64,000 nucleotides of DNA from Pseudarthrobacter oxydans (GTDB lineage Bacteria > Actinomycetota > Actinomycetes > Actinomycetales > Micrococcaceae): contig NZ_CP139438.1 in assembly GCF_034258515.1 (NCBI RefSeq), positions 930,001-994,000 on the forward strand, read 5' to 3'. Position numbers and translations under genes: made by a program. The notes under the pieces were generated by a model. It saw only the letters and a program-made list of their open reading frames with translations. It had not been told where the DNA came from and did no database searches. Positions 17,122 through 25,836 of the stretch are shown here, one piece after another (position 1 is the stretch's first letter; every line of letters starts with the position of its first letter).

Positions 17122-18741
17122 ATGGCAACCACAGCCGCCCGGGTCACCATGTTGAGTGCACCCGCCGCACCGCCCGAAATGTCCCACCGCCAGATCATGG
17201 AAGCGCTCACCGGCCTCCTGGCCGCCTTCTTCACGGCGATTCTCAGCAGCACGATCGTGGCCAACGCCCTGCCGACCATCATGTCCGACCTGCACGGAAC
17301 CCAGACCGACTTCGCCTGGGTGATCACCGCAGCGCTGCTGGCCAACGCCGCCACCACGCCCATCTGGGGCAAGCTGGCTGACCTCTTCAACAAGAAGCTC
17401 CTGGTCCAGCTCAGCATCATCATCTTCGTTGCAGGTTCCGTCATGGCAGGCCTCTCCGAAACCATCCCGCTGCTGCTGGGTGCGCGGGTCATCCAGGGCG
17501 TAGCCATGGGCGGCCTGACGGCATTGGCCCAGGCCATCATCGGCACCATGATCCCGCCGCGGAACCGCGGGAAATACTCCGGTTACATGGGCGCGGTCAT
17601 GGCAGTGGGCACCGCCGGGGGACCGTTGCTGGGCGGTTTCATCGTGGACAGCCCGCTGGGCTGGCGCTGGACCTTCTTCGTGTGCGTGCCGCTCGCCGTC
17701 GTCGCCCTGATCCTCCTGCAGGTCACCCTCAAGATCAGCCATGTCCGCCGGCCCGCCAAGATCGACTGGCTCGGTTCCGTCCTGCTCACCTCCGGGGTAA
17801 GCCTGCTGCTGATCTGGGTCTCCTTCGCCGGCAACCCCGCGTACTACGACTGGATCTCCTGGGAGTCCGCCCTCATGGTCGGCGGCGGAATCATCCTGCT
17901 GGCGCTGCTGGTCCTGGTGGAATCCAAGGTGGAGCAGCCGATCATCCCGCTCAAGATCATCTCCGAACGCACCACGGCCCTTGCCATCCTCGCCTCCGTA
18001 GCCGTGGGTATCGCGATGTTCGGCTCCTCAACCTTCCTGGGGCAGTACTTCCAAGTGGCCCGCGGCGCCACCCCCACGGAGGCCGGACTCCTTACCTTGC
18101 CCATGATCGCGGGCAACCTGGCGGGTTCAGTGGCTTCCGGACTCCTGATCAGCCGCACCGGAAAGTGGAAGGGCTACCTGATCGCGGGATCCGTCTTCCT
18201 GATCGGCGGGCTGGGACTGGCAGGCACCATGGACCACACCACGGAGCTCTGGCACGCCGGAATCTTCACCGCGGTGCTGGGCCTTGGCCTGGGCATGCTG
18301 ATGCAAAACCTCGTGCTGGCAGTGCAGAACACGGTCCGCGCTGCGGACATTGGAACGGCCAGCGCCTCCGTGGCGTTCTTCCGGTCCGTGGGCGGTGCCA
18401 TTGGCGTCTCCGTCCTGGGCGCCATCCTGGCCAACAGGGTCAGCGAACTGGCCACCCGGGGACTGGCGGCGGCCGGCATCCCCGTCCAGGGCGGCGCAGC
18501 GGGCTCCAGCATGGACCTGGCGCACATGCCGGAACCCGTCCGTGACATCATGCGGGCCGCCTACGGTGACGCCACCGCGGAAGTGTTCCTGATTTCAGCC
18601 GCCGTGGCCGTCGTCGCCCTGGTGTCCGTGCTGTTCATCAAGGAAAAGCCGCTGCGGCGGACCGTGGACATCCAGCCGGCGCCGGAGCCGGCGCGGGAGC
18701 AGGAAAGCACGACGGCGGAGCCCGCCCCGGCGGGCAGGTAA
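17122..18741 (+). CDS. DHA2-family MFS multidrug efflux transporter (EmrB/QacA type)
   Basis: 539-aa, 14-TM drug:H+ antiporter. Evidence: ALTGLLAAFFTAILSSTIVANALP in TM1 (motif with T/S-I-V-N-ALP), WVITAALLANAATTPIWGKLADLFNKK (motif A region), and PLLGGFIVDSPLGWRWTFFV (motif C and the W-R-W after TM5). TAGGAG lies 8 nt before ATG 17122; the frame is open far upstream across marR but the RBS fixes the start. It is the effector gene of the MarR-controlled operon and probably expels a hydrophobic toxic compound. Confidence 0.92.
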   Translation: MATTAARVTMLSAPAAPPEMSHRQIMEALTGLLAAFFTAILSSTIVANALPTIMSDLHGTQTDFAWVITAALLANAATTPIWGKLADLFNKKLLVQLSIIIFVAGSVMAGLSETIPLLLGARVIQGVAMGGLTALAQAIIGTMIPPRNRGKYSGYMGAVMAVGTAGGPLLGGFIVDSPLGWRWTFFVCVPLAVVALILLQVTLKISHVRRPAKIDWLGSVLLTSGVSLLLIWVSFAGNPAYYDWISWESALMVGGGIILLALLVLVESKVEQPIIPLKIISERTTALAILASVAVGIAMFGSSTFLGQYFQVARGATPTEAGLLTLPMIAGNLAGSVASGLLISRTGKWKGYLIAGSVFLIGGLGLAGTMDHTTELWHAGIFTAVLGLGLGMLMQNLVLAVQNTVRAADIGTASASVAFFRSVGGAIGVSVLGAILANRVSELATRGLAAAGIPVQGGAAGSSMDLAHMPEPVRDIMRAAYGDATAEVFLISAAVAVVALVSVLFIKEKPLRRTVDIQPAPEPAREQESTTAEPAPAGR

Positions 18742-18898
18742 TGCAGGCAGTAATCCCCACGGATGATCTTTTGCGGGGCCTGTTTCACCGCGGGGAGGAG
18801 TTTCGTAGAGTGGGAAAGCCAAGGATGTCAGCCCCGGCTGCTACTACTTAAGCCTCGTGCTTTTCCGAACCCATTCTTCGAACCCATCCTAAGGACCC

Positions 18899-20638
18899 AT
18901 GGGCATGCTCCTGACTCTGATACGACGGTTTTCCAGGCCGTACATGCCGTACATTGTGGCCGTCATTGTGTTTCAGCTGGCGTCCACCATGGCGGCGCTG
19001 TACCTGCCCAGCCTGAACGCCCAGATCATTGACGAAGGGGTTTCCCGCGGGGACACGGACTTCATCTGGCGCACCGGCGCCGTGATGCTGCTGGTGGCCT
19101 TCGTCCAGGTGGGCACCGCCATCGCCGGTGTCTACTTTGGGTCCAAAGTCGCCATGGCCATGGGCCGCGACCTCCGGCGCGGCGTGTTCCGCAAGGTCAC
19201 CAGTTTCTCGGCCAGGGACGTCAACGCCTTTGGTGCCCCCACGCTCATCACCCGCGGGACCAACGATGTCCAGCAGGTCCAGATGCTCGTCCTGATGGGA
19301 CTGAACTTCATGGTGGCCACCCCCATCATGTGCGTGGGCGGCATCATCATGGCGCTGCGCGAGGACCTCAACCTGTCCTGGCTGGTGTGGGTTTCCGTGC
19401 CCCTCCTGACCGTGGTGGTGGGCTACCTGGTGGTCCGGCTCATTCCGCTGTTCCGGTCCATGCAGAAGAAGATCGACCGCATCAACGCCGTGCTGCGGGA
19501 ACAGATCATTGGCATCCGGGTTGTCCGGGCCTTTGTGCGCGAACCCTATGAAACCGGGCGCTTCGGCGAGGCCAATAAGGAACTGACGGACGTCTCGCTG
19601 AAGATCGGTTCCCTGTTTGTCCTGATGTTCCCCGCCATCAGCATGATCCTGCACCTGTCCACCGCCGCCGTGCTGTGGTTCGGCGGGCAGCGGGTGGACT
19701 CCGGCGAGATGCAGGTGGGCGCCCTCACCGCCTTCCTGCAGTACCTGCTCCAGATCCTGATGGCCGTCATGATGGGCACCTTCATGGCGATGATGATTCC
19801 GCGCGCCTCCGTATGCGCAGACCGCATCGGTGAAGTGCTCGACGTCGAACCCTCCATCCACGATCTGGAACGTCCGGAGGCGCCCGCCATGCTGAGCGGC
19901 GTCGTCGAGTACCGGAACGTCACCTTCGCCTACCCGGGCGCTGAATCGCCCGTGCTGAGCAACATCAGCTTCACGGCGCGTCCCGGGCAGACCCTCGCCA
20001 TTATCGGTTCCACCGGGGCCGGCAAAACCTCGCTCCTGTCCCTCCTGCCGCGGCTCTACGACCCTGTGGAAGGGGAGGTGCTGCTGGACGGTGTTCCCGT
20101 GGACAGAATGGACCGGGCGGAGATCACCAAACGCGTTGCCCTGGTGCCCCAGCGGCCCTACCTCTTCTCCGGCACCATCGGGCACAACCTGCGGTTCGGA
20201 AAGACCGAAGCCACGGACCAGGAACTGTGGGAGGCCCTGGGCGTGGCGCAGGGCGATGAGTTTGTCCGCGCCAAGAAGAACGGGCTCGGCTCGCGCATCG
20301 CCCAGGGCGGCACCAACGTCTCCGGCGGCCAGCGCCAGCGCCTGTGCATCGCCAGGGCACTCGTTACCAAACCCCGGGTGTACCTCTTCGACGATTCCTT
20401 TTCCGCCCTGGATGTTGCCACGGACGCCCGGCTCCGTGCCGCCCTCAAACGCACCACCTCGGATGCCACGGTAATCATCGTGGCCCAGCGGATCTCCACC
20501 ATTACCGAGGCCGACCAGATCCTGGTGCTGGACAACGGGCGGATCGTTGACCGTGGGACGCATGAGGAACTCCTGGAAACCTCGCCCACCTACCAGGAAA
20601 TCGTTGAATCCCAGCTGAGCGTGGAGGAAATGGCATGA
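18899..20638 (+). CDS. ABC exporter half-transporter, subunit A (degenerate NBD)
   Basis: 579-aa fused permease-ATPase with six TM helices (type IV exporter fold) and a C-terminal NBD: Walker A GSTGAGKTS (about residue 370), signature VSGGQRQRL (about 474), Walker B YLFDDSFSALD (about 497). The catalytic Glu after Walker B is Asp, as in the non-hydrolysing site of heterodimeric exporters such as BmrC/TM287. It overlaps the next ABC gene by 4 nt (ATGA), and the two should form one heterodimer exporting drugs, lipids or peptides. Confidence 0.92.
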   Translation: MGMLLTLIRRFSRPYMPYIVAVIVFQLASTMAALYLPSLNAQIIDEGVSRGDTDFIWRTGAVMLLVAFVQVGTAIAGVYFGSKVAMAMGRDLRRGVFRKVTSFSARDVNAFGAPTLITRGTNDVQQVQMLVLMGLNFMVATPIMCVGGIIMALREDLNLSWLVWVSVPLLTVVVGYLVVRLIPLFRSMQKKIDRINAVLREQIIGIRVVRAFVREPYETGRFGEANKELTDVSLKIGSLFVLMFPAISMILHLSTAAVLWFGGQRVDSGEMQVGALTAFLQYLLQILMAVMMGTFMAMMIPRASVCADRIGEVLDVEPSIHDLERPEAPAMLSGVVEYRNVTFAYPGAESPVLSNISFTARPGQTLAIIGSTGAGKTSLLSLLPRLYDPVEGEVLLDGVPVDRMDRAEITKRVALVPQRPYLFSGTIGHNLRFGKTEATDQELWEALGVAQGDEFVRAKKNGLGSRIAQGGTNVSGGQRQRLCIARALVTKPRVYLFDDSFSALDVATDARLRAALKRTTSDATVIIVAQRISTITEADQILVLDNGRIVDRGTHEELLETSPTYQEIVESQLSVEEMA

Positions 20639-22710
20639 GCGCCCCCAAGAAGGACTCCACGGACAGTCGGGGAACAGCGTCAGCCCAGGACGAGCTCGAC
20701 GCCGGGCAGGCGGCCGCACCCGTCGAGGACGACGACTTCGTTGAGGAGGAGTACACTCCTTCCGAATCGGACGGGGACATGTTCGGCGGGATCCCCGCCA
20801 AGAAGGCCGAGCACTTCTGGCCGTCCGCCAAGCGGTTGATGGGGCTGCTGAAGCCGGAAGCCCTGGGGATCTACGTGGTGGTGGGCATGGTGGTAATCGC
20901 CGTGGTCCTCAACGTCATCGCCCCCAAGATCCTGGGCCAGGCCATGGACGTGATCTTCGCCGGCGTGGTAGGCAAGCAGCTTCCGCCGGGCGTCAGCAAG
21001 GAACAGTTTGTGGACGGGCTGCGCCGGCAGGGCCAGGACAACTTCGCGGACATGGTGTCCCGGATGGAACTGGTGCCCGGCGCCGGCATCGACTTCGACA
21101 AGCTCACCCTGCTCATCGCGGTGGTCCTGCTGATGTACTTCGTGGCCAACATCTTCCTTTGGCTGCAGGGCTATGTGCTCAACCGCATCGTGATGAAGGT
21201 AATCCGGCGGCTCCGCGATGATACGGAGAAGAAGCTGAACCGGCTGCCGCTGAACTACTTCGATACCCGCCAGCGCGGCGACGTGCTCTCCCGGGTGACG
21301 AACGACGTCGACAACATCCAGCAGGCGCTCCAGCAGGCCTTCGCCCAGCTGGTCAACTCGCTGCTGACGGTGGCGGGCATCGTGATCATGATGTTCGTCG
21401 TGTCCTGGCAGTTGGCCGTGATCGCCCTGGTTGCGTTGCCGCTTTCCGGCGTCGCGGCAGGCATGATCGGGGTGCGCAGCCAGAAGCTCTTCGCAGCCCA
21501 GTGGAAGAACACAGGAGCCCTCAACGGGCAGATCGAGGAATCATTCTCCGGCCACGACCTGGTGCGGGTCTTCGGCCGGGACGCGGACATGCTGGAACGG
21601 TTCGAGGAACGCAACGAGGCCCTGTACAAGGCCAGCTTCGGGGCACAGTTCGTGTCCGGCATCATCTTCCCCGTGATGCAGTTCGTTTCCTACCTCAGTT
21701 ATGTGGGCATCGCCGTCGTGGGCGGCCTCCGGGTTGCTTCGGGTTCCATGTCCCTGGGCGATGCCACCGCGTTCATCCAGTACTCGCGGGAGTTCACGCA
21801 GCCGCTGGGCCAGATGGCCGGCATGGCCAACATGCTGCAGTCCGGGGTGGCGTCCGCCGAGCGGGCCTTCGAGTTCCTGGACGCAGACGAGCAGGACACG
21901 GAGACCGCCACCGAGCACCTGCCGGCCAGGACCGACGGCCACGTCGACTTCAAGAACGTCACCTTCAGCTACACCGAGGACAAGCAACTCATCGAGAACC
22001 TGTCCTTTACTGCCGAGCCGGGAAACACCGTGGCCATCGTCGGGCCCACCGGGGCGGGAAAGACAACCCTGGTGAACCTGGTGATGCGGTTCTACGAGCT
22101 CAATGCCGGGTCCATCATGCTGGACGGCGTGGACATCACCCACCTCAGCCGCTCCGAGCTCCGGTCCAAGGTCGGCATGGTGCTGCAGGATGCCTGGCTG
22201 TTCGGCGGCTCCATCTACGACAACATCCGCTACGGAAACCTTGAGGCCACCGAGGAGCAGGTGATGGCGGCCGCCAAGGCAACCTTCGTGGACCGCTTCG
22301 TGCGGGCCCTGCCCGAGGGCTACAACACCGTGATCGACGAGGAAGGCAACAATGTCAGCGCCGGCGAGAAGCAGCTGATCACCATTGCCCGCGCCTTCGT
22401 CGCGAACCCCTCACTGCTGATCCTCGACGAAGCCACGAGCTCCGTTGACACCCGCACCGAGCTGCTGGTCCAAAAGGCGATGGCGGCCCTGCGCACGGAC
22501 CGCACCAGCTTCGTCATTGCGCACCGGCTCTCCACGATCCGCGATGCGGATACCATCCTGGTCATGGAAAACGGCAAGATCGTGGAACAGGGCAACCACA
22601 AGGCCCTCCTCGCCGCGCAGGGCGCGTACTACCGCCTGTACAGGTCCCAGTTCGCCGGAGCGGACGCGGAGGACGTCCCCGTGGACGATTCGACGGCGGT
22701 GCACAGTTGA
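20635..22710 (+). CDS. ABC exporter half-transporter, subunit B
   Basis: 691-aa partner of the upstream ABC subunit. An acidic N-terminal extension of about 60 residues (VEDDDFVEEEYTPSESDGD) precedes six TM helices and an NBD with Walker A GPTGAGKTT (about 471), canonical Walker B/Glu LLILDEATSSVD (about 595) and an atypical signature NVSAGEKQL (about 574) in place of LSGGQ. The atypical signature would pair with subunit A's Asp-type Walker B to form the degenerate site, while this subunit's Walker B pairs with A's normal signature. The next gene starts within its stop codon. Confidence 0.92.
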   Translation: MSAPKKDSTDSRGTASAQDELDAGQAAAPVEDDDFVEEEYTPSESDGDMFGGIPAKKAEHFWPSAKRLMGLLKPEALGIYVVVGMVVIAVVLNVIAPKILGQAMDVIFAGVVGKQLPPGVSKEQFVDGLRRQGQDNFADMVSRMELVPGAGIDFDKLTLLIAVVLLMYFVANIFLWLQGYVLNRIVMKVIRRLRDDTEKKLNRLPLNYFDTRQRGDVLSRVTNDVDNIQQALQQAFAQLVNSLLTVAGIVIMMFVVSWQLAVIALVALPLSGVAAGMIGVRSQKLFAAQWKNTGALNGQIEESFSGHDLVRVFGRDADMLERFEERNEALYKASFGAQFVSGIIFPVMQFVSYLSYVGIAVVGGLRVASGSMSLGDATAFIQYSREFTQPLGQMAGMANMLQSGVASAERAFEFLDADEQDTETATEHLPARTDGHVDFKNVTFSYTEDKQLIENLSFTAEPGNTVAIVGPTGAGKTTLVNLVMRFYELNAGSIMLDGVDITHLSRSELRSKVGMVLQDAWLFGGSIYDNIRYGNLEATEEQVMAAAKATFVDRFVRALPEGYNTVIDEEGNNVSAGEKQLITIARAFVANPSLLILDEATSSVDTRTELLVQKAMAALRTDRTSFVIAHRLSTIRDADTILVMENGKIVEQGNHKALLAAQGAYYRLYRSQFAGADAEDVPVDDSTAVHS

Positions 22711-23210
22711 GCACGCAGGAGGCGCCCGCGCAGCAGGCCACCCCGGCGCAGCCAGAATCCGCGGGCGGCCGCCGGATCGAGGTCCTGGTGCCCATGCGCT
22801 GGGGTGACATGGACGCGTACGGGCACATCAACAACGTCCAGATCGTCCGGATGCTGGAGGAAGCCCGGATCGCGGCCTTCGGCCCGCCCCGGGGCGCGGG
22901 GCTGCCCGGCATCGAACCCCACGTCTCACTGTTCAACGATGTCCCGGACGGAACCATGGCCCTGGTGGTGGACCACAAGATCCGGTACGTCAGGACCCTT
23001 GAATACCGCAACGTTCCGGCCGTGGTCCTGGTGTGGATCGGGGCCGTCAAGGGGGCCAGCTTCGATATCCACTACCTGGTCCAGGATCCGGTCACCAGGG
23101 AGGACTGCGTGAAGGCGAGCAGCCACCTGGCGTTCGTGGACGAGGCCACAGGCCGGGTCCAGCGGCTTACCCCTGAACAGAAGGAACGGTTGGCTCCGTT
23201 CACGGCCTGA
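22707..23210 (+). CDS. Acyl-CoA thioesterase (hotdog fold, 4HBT-like)
   Basis: 167-aa hotdog-fold thioesterase. After about 23 Ala/Pro/Gln-rich residues the domain starts with VPMRWGDMDAYGHINNVQIVRMLEEAR, whose W-x-D-x-D-x-x-G-H-x-N motif holds the catalytic Asp region of 4-hydroxybenzoyl-CoA-type thioesterases. TTG start at 22707 overlaps the TGA of the ABC subunit by 3 nt, so it is co-transcribed with the exporter. Hydrolysis of a short or aromatic acyl-CoA is expected; the substrate is unknown. Confidence 0.85.
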   Translation: MSTQEAPAQQATPAQPESAGGRRIEVLVPMRWGDMDAYGHINNVQIVRMLEEARIAAFGPPRGAGLPGIEPHVSLFNDVPDGTMALVVDHKIRYVRTLEYRNVPAVVLVWIGAVKGASFDIHYLVQDPVTREDCVKASSHLAFVDEATGRVQRLTPEQKERLAPFTA

Positions 23211-23299
23211 GCCGGACTGCGGGCGCGCAGGGTACCGCCACCCATTGCGCAGCGGTGGCCCGCACCGGAAACTGAAACCCCAACCAAGGAGCAGAGAAC

Positions 23300-23533
23300 A
23301 TGGCACAGAAAAAGACCTGGAAGGACATGCCTCCGTCTGCCAAGGCCGGCACCATTTTGGTGGGCATCGCTCAGGTGTCGCTTCTGGTGGCAGCGCAGCG
23401 GGACATCTCCAAGCGCCCTGCTGCGCTGATCAACGGTCCCAAGGCGGCGTGGCGGGCGGCGTCCTTCATCAACTTCATCGGTCCCATGGGCTACTTCATT
23501 TTCGGCCGGAAGAAGCCCGTCAAGGCCATGTAG
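23300..23533 (+). CDS. Small membrane protein with PLDc_N-like domain
   Basis: 77-aa protein with two predicted hydrophobic stretches (AGTILVGIAQVSLLVA, INFIGPMGYFIFGR) and Lys-rich ends. The pattern K-x-x-W-x-x-x-x-F-I-N-F-I-G-P-x-G-Y-x-x-F-G-R-K resembles the phospholipase D nuclease N-terminal (PLDc_N) membrane domain found alone in many actinobacteria. CAAGGAGCAG precedes the ATG. No catalytic residues; function unknown. Confidence 0.7.
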   Translation: MAQKKTWKDMPPSAKAGTILVGIAQVSLLVAAQRDISKRPAALINGPKAAWRAASFINFIGPMGYFIFGRKKPVKAM

Positions 23534-23604
23534 GGAGCCAAGCGGGGACGGCCGTTCACAGTCCGTTGAGCGCCCGTCCAGCTTGACCCTGTAAATTTGA
23601 ATCC

Positions 23605-25836
23605 ATGACCCCCGCCTCCACTGCTGCCATGACCCGCGCCCTCGGCATATCAAAGGAGATTGAGGACGCAGCCTGGTTCGTTTTGGGCCCGGGGCTGCTG
23701 GGGAAACCGTCCGCCCTTGATGGCCGCACACTGACCTGGACGGCCGATGCGGCCGCTGAGCTTCTGGAACGGCTGGAACGCGGGACGCCGGACCCCAAGG
23801 CCCCCATGATGACCAACCTCCGGCAGAACCTGGAGGGGGCCTCGCGGGAAGCGAAGCAACTGGCCGTCGAACTGTTGTTCCTGCAGTCCCTCCCGCTGGC
23901 CCATGAGGTGAAGTCACTGAAGGTCAAGCGCGCCCGCGTGGCCGAGGCCGCCTCCTGGCTGGAGCCCCCGCTGGAGCTTCCGGAGGAGCTTTACGAGGGC
24001 ATGACGGACCATGGTGTCATCAGGGACCGGACGGCGGAGTTCAACTGGACCATCTGGGACCACCTGAAATGGCTGTGCCGGTTTGTGCAGCACGTGGACC
24101 AGCAGCCCACGGCGTCCATCGCGGCAGCCCTGCAGGACCCGCTCGAGTTCCACCGGCTGGCGGCCGCCACACCGGGCGACCAGCCCGCCATCCGCCGCAG
24201 CATCGAGTTCCTCACCTGTCCCAGCTACTTCGAGCCCGTGGTGGCGGACGTGGAGCGGCAGGAGATCCGGGACGCCTTCGCCTCGCTGGTGGGCGGCGCG
24301 AAGGGGGACGCCGAAGAGGACGTCACCGCTGACATCCACCGCATCCGCCTTCACCTTGACGAGCAGGCCGGCCAGCGCATCGACTGGTACTCCCGCCAGC
24401 TCGTCAGCCAGTGGCGCAAGGTGGGCGACCCCGGCCGGCGGGCCTGGCTGCTGCGCACGCACAGCGACAACACCGAGCTCCTCACAGCCTGGCAGGGCGA
24501 GGAGAAGGCGACCCTCGACGTCGAACATCTCCGCCTGCTGGACCCCGGCGTTACCGCAGGGCTGGTCCAGCACGCCGTGGACGAGGACTACAAGCACCTC
24601 GGCTACGTGGAGCGGGAGGACACCAAGACTGCTGTCTTTGCCTTCCTGACGGTCATGAAGCCGGGGGACCTGGTGCTGTACCAGCACGCCGGCACCGTGA
24701 GCCTGGGGGTGGTGCTCGGGGAGCCCGAACACAACGACGACAACCGGCGCCTGCGCCGCAAGGTCCGCTGGTTCGACGAGGGACACACCACCACCAGCCT
24801 GCCGCGGCACGTCCAGCGGCAGCTGGCCACCGCCGGAATCGTCGTGGACGTTACCAAGGTGGTGCAGGCGCTGCAGGCGCTCCTGCCGGCCGAAGCGGAA
24901 ACAGAGCCCGACGGCGATGCTGAAGCTGCCGCCGTCGTGCCTCCCGTCCAGGAGGGCTTCCGCCCGCTGACCCGCGAGTTCGCCGACTCGCTGCACATGG
25001 AGCTCGAGCCGCTCCAGGAGATCGCCGAGCTGCTGGAGGAGAACCGCCAGCTGGTCCTGTATGGGCCGCCGGGGACCGGCAAGACCTACCTGGCCAAGCA
25101 CCTCGCCGCCGAACTGGCGGATGACACCACGGACGAGCGGGTCAAACTGGTCCAGTTCCACCCCTCCTACGCGTATGAGGACTTCTTCGAGGGATACCGG
25201 CCGGACAAGACCGACGAAGGCCAGGTCTCCTTCAAGCTGGTGGCAGGGCCGCTGCGCCGGCTCGCGGAGGAAGCGGCGAAGCCCGGCAACGAAAACAAGC
25301 CGTACTTCCTGATCATCGACGAGATGAACCGCGCCAACCTGGCCAAGGTGTTCGGCGAACTGTACTTCCTGCTGGAATACCGGGACGACCGGATCTACCT
25401 GCAGTACAGCCCCAACGAGCCGTTCACGCTGCCGGACAACCTCTACATCATCGGCACCATGAACACGGCAGACCGTTCCATCGCCATGATGGACGCCGCC
25501 ATCCGCCGCCGGTTCTCCTTCATCGAGCTGCACCCGCAGACCGAGCCTGTGAAGGGCTCCCTGCTGCGGTTCCTCCAGGCCCGGCAGCTCGACCTCACGC
25601 CGGCGCTGCTGCTGGATGCCCTGAACAGTGCGATCGACGAGTGGGACCGGGACCTGATGATTGGCCCGTCCTACTTCATGAAGCCCGCCGCCCAGACCCC
25701 CGCCGGGCTCCGCCGGATCTGGAAGTACGAGCTCATGCCGCTGCTGGAGGAGCACTACCACGGCCAGCTGACCCGGGCGCAGCTGGAGGAGCGCTTCGGG
25801 CTGGACCAGCTGCTGGGACGCCTTGCGGCCCGCTGA
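23605..25836 (+). CDS. McrB-like AAA+ NTPase of a type IV restriction system
   Basis: 743-aa protein. The C-terminal half is a McrB-type AAA+ motor: Walker A YGPPGTGKTYLAKHLA (about residue 487), Walker B LIIDEMNRAN (about 570), and the McrB signature IIGTMNTADRSIAMMDAAIRRRFSF in outline (about 616-640). Upstream, residues about 345-405 (FLTVMKPGDLVLYQHAG...LGVVLGEP...RRKVRWF) resemble an EVE/PUA-like reader that in related systems senses modified cytosine. Residues 1-330 have no recognised domain. The McrC-like partner overlaps its end by 14 nt. Start ATG 23605 lacks an RBS, with TAAATT 7 nt upstream, so the mRNA may be leaderless. Confidence 0.85.
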   Translation: MTPASTAAMTRALGISKEIEDAAWFVLGPGLLGKPSALDGRTLTWTADAAAELLERLERGTPDPKAPMMTNLRQNLEGASREAKQLAVELLFLQSLPLAHEVKSLKVKRARVAEAASWLEPPLELPEELYEGMTDHGVIRDRTAEFNWTIWDHLKWLCRFVQHVDQQPTASIAAALQDPLEFHRLAAATPGDQPAIRRSIEFLTCPSYFEPVVADVERQEIRDAFASLVGGAKGDAEEDVTADIHRIRLHLDEQAGQRIDWYSRQLVSQWRKVGDPGRRAWLLRTHSDNTELLTAWQGEEKATLDVEHLRLLDPGVTAGLVQHAVDEDYKHLGYVEREDTKTAVFAFLTVMKPGDLVLYQHAGTVSLGVVLGEPEHNDDNRRLRRKVRWFDEGHTTTSLPRHVQRQLATAGIVVDVTKVVQALQALLPAEAETEPDGDAEAAAVVPPVQEGFRPLTREFADSLHMELEPLQEIAELLEENRQLVLYGPPGTGKTYLAKHLAAELADDTTDERVKLVQFHPSYAYEDFFEGYRPDKTDEGQVSFKLVAGPLRRLAEEAAKPGNENKPYFLIIDEMNRANLAKVFGELYFLLEYRDDRIYLQYSPNEPFTLPDNLYIIGTMNTADRSIAMMDAAIRRRFSFIELHPQTEPVKGSLLRFLQARQLDLTPALLLDALNSAIDEWDRDLMIGPSYFMKPAAQTPAGLRRIWKYELMPLLEEHYHGQLTRAQLEERFGLDQLLGRLAAR

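Noticed and set aside
18848-20719. 623-codon minus-strand frame opposite the first ABC gene
   Set aside because: His/Gly-rich antisense shadow in GC-rich DNA; no domain, and the plus-strand ABC exporter is unambiguous.
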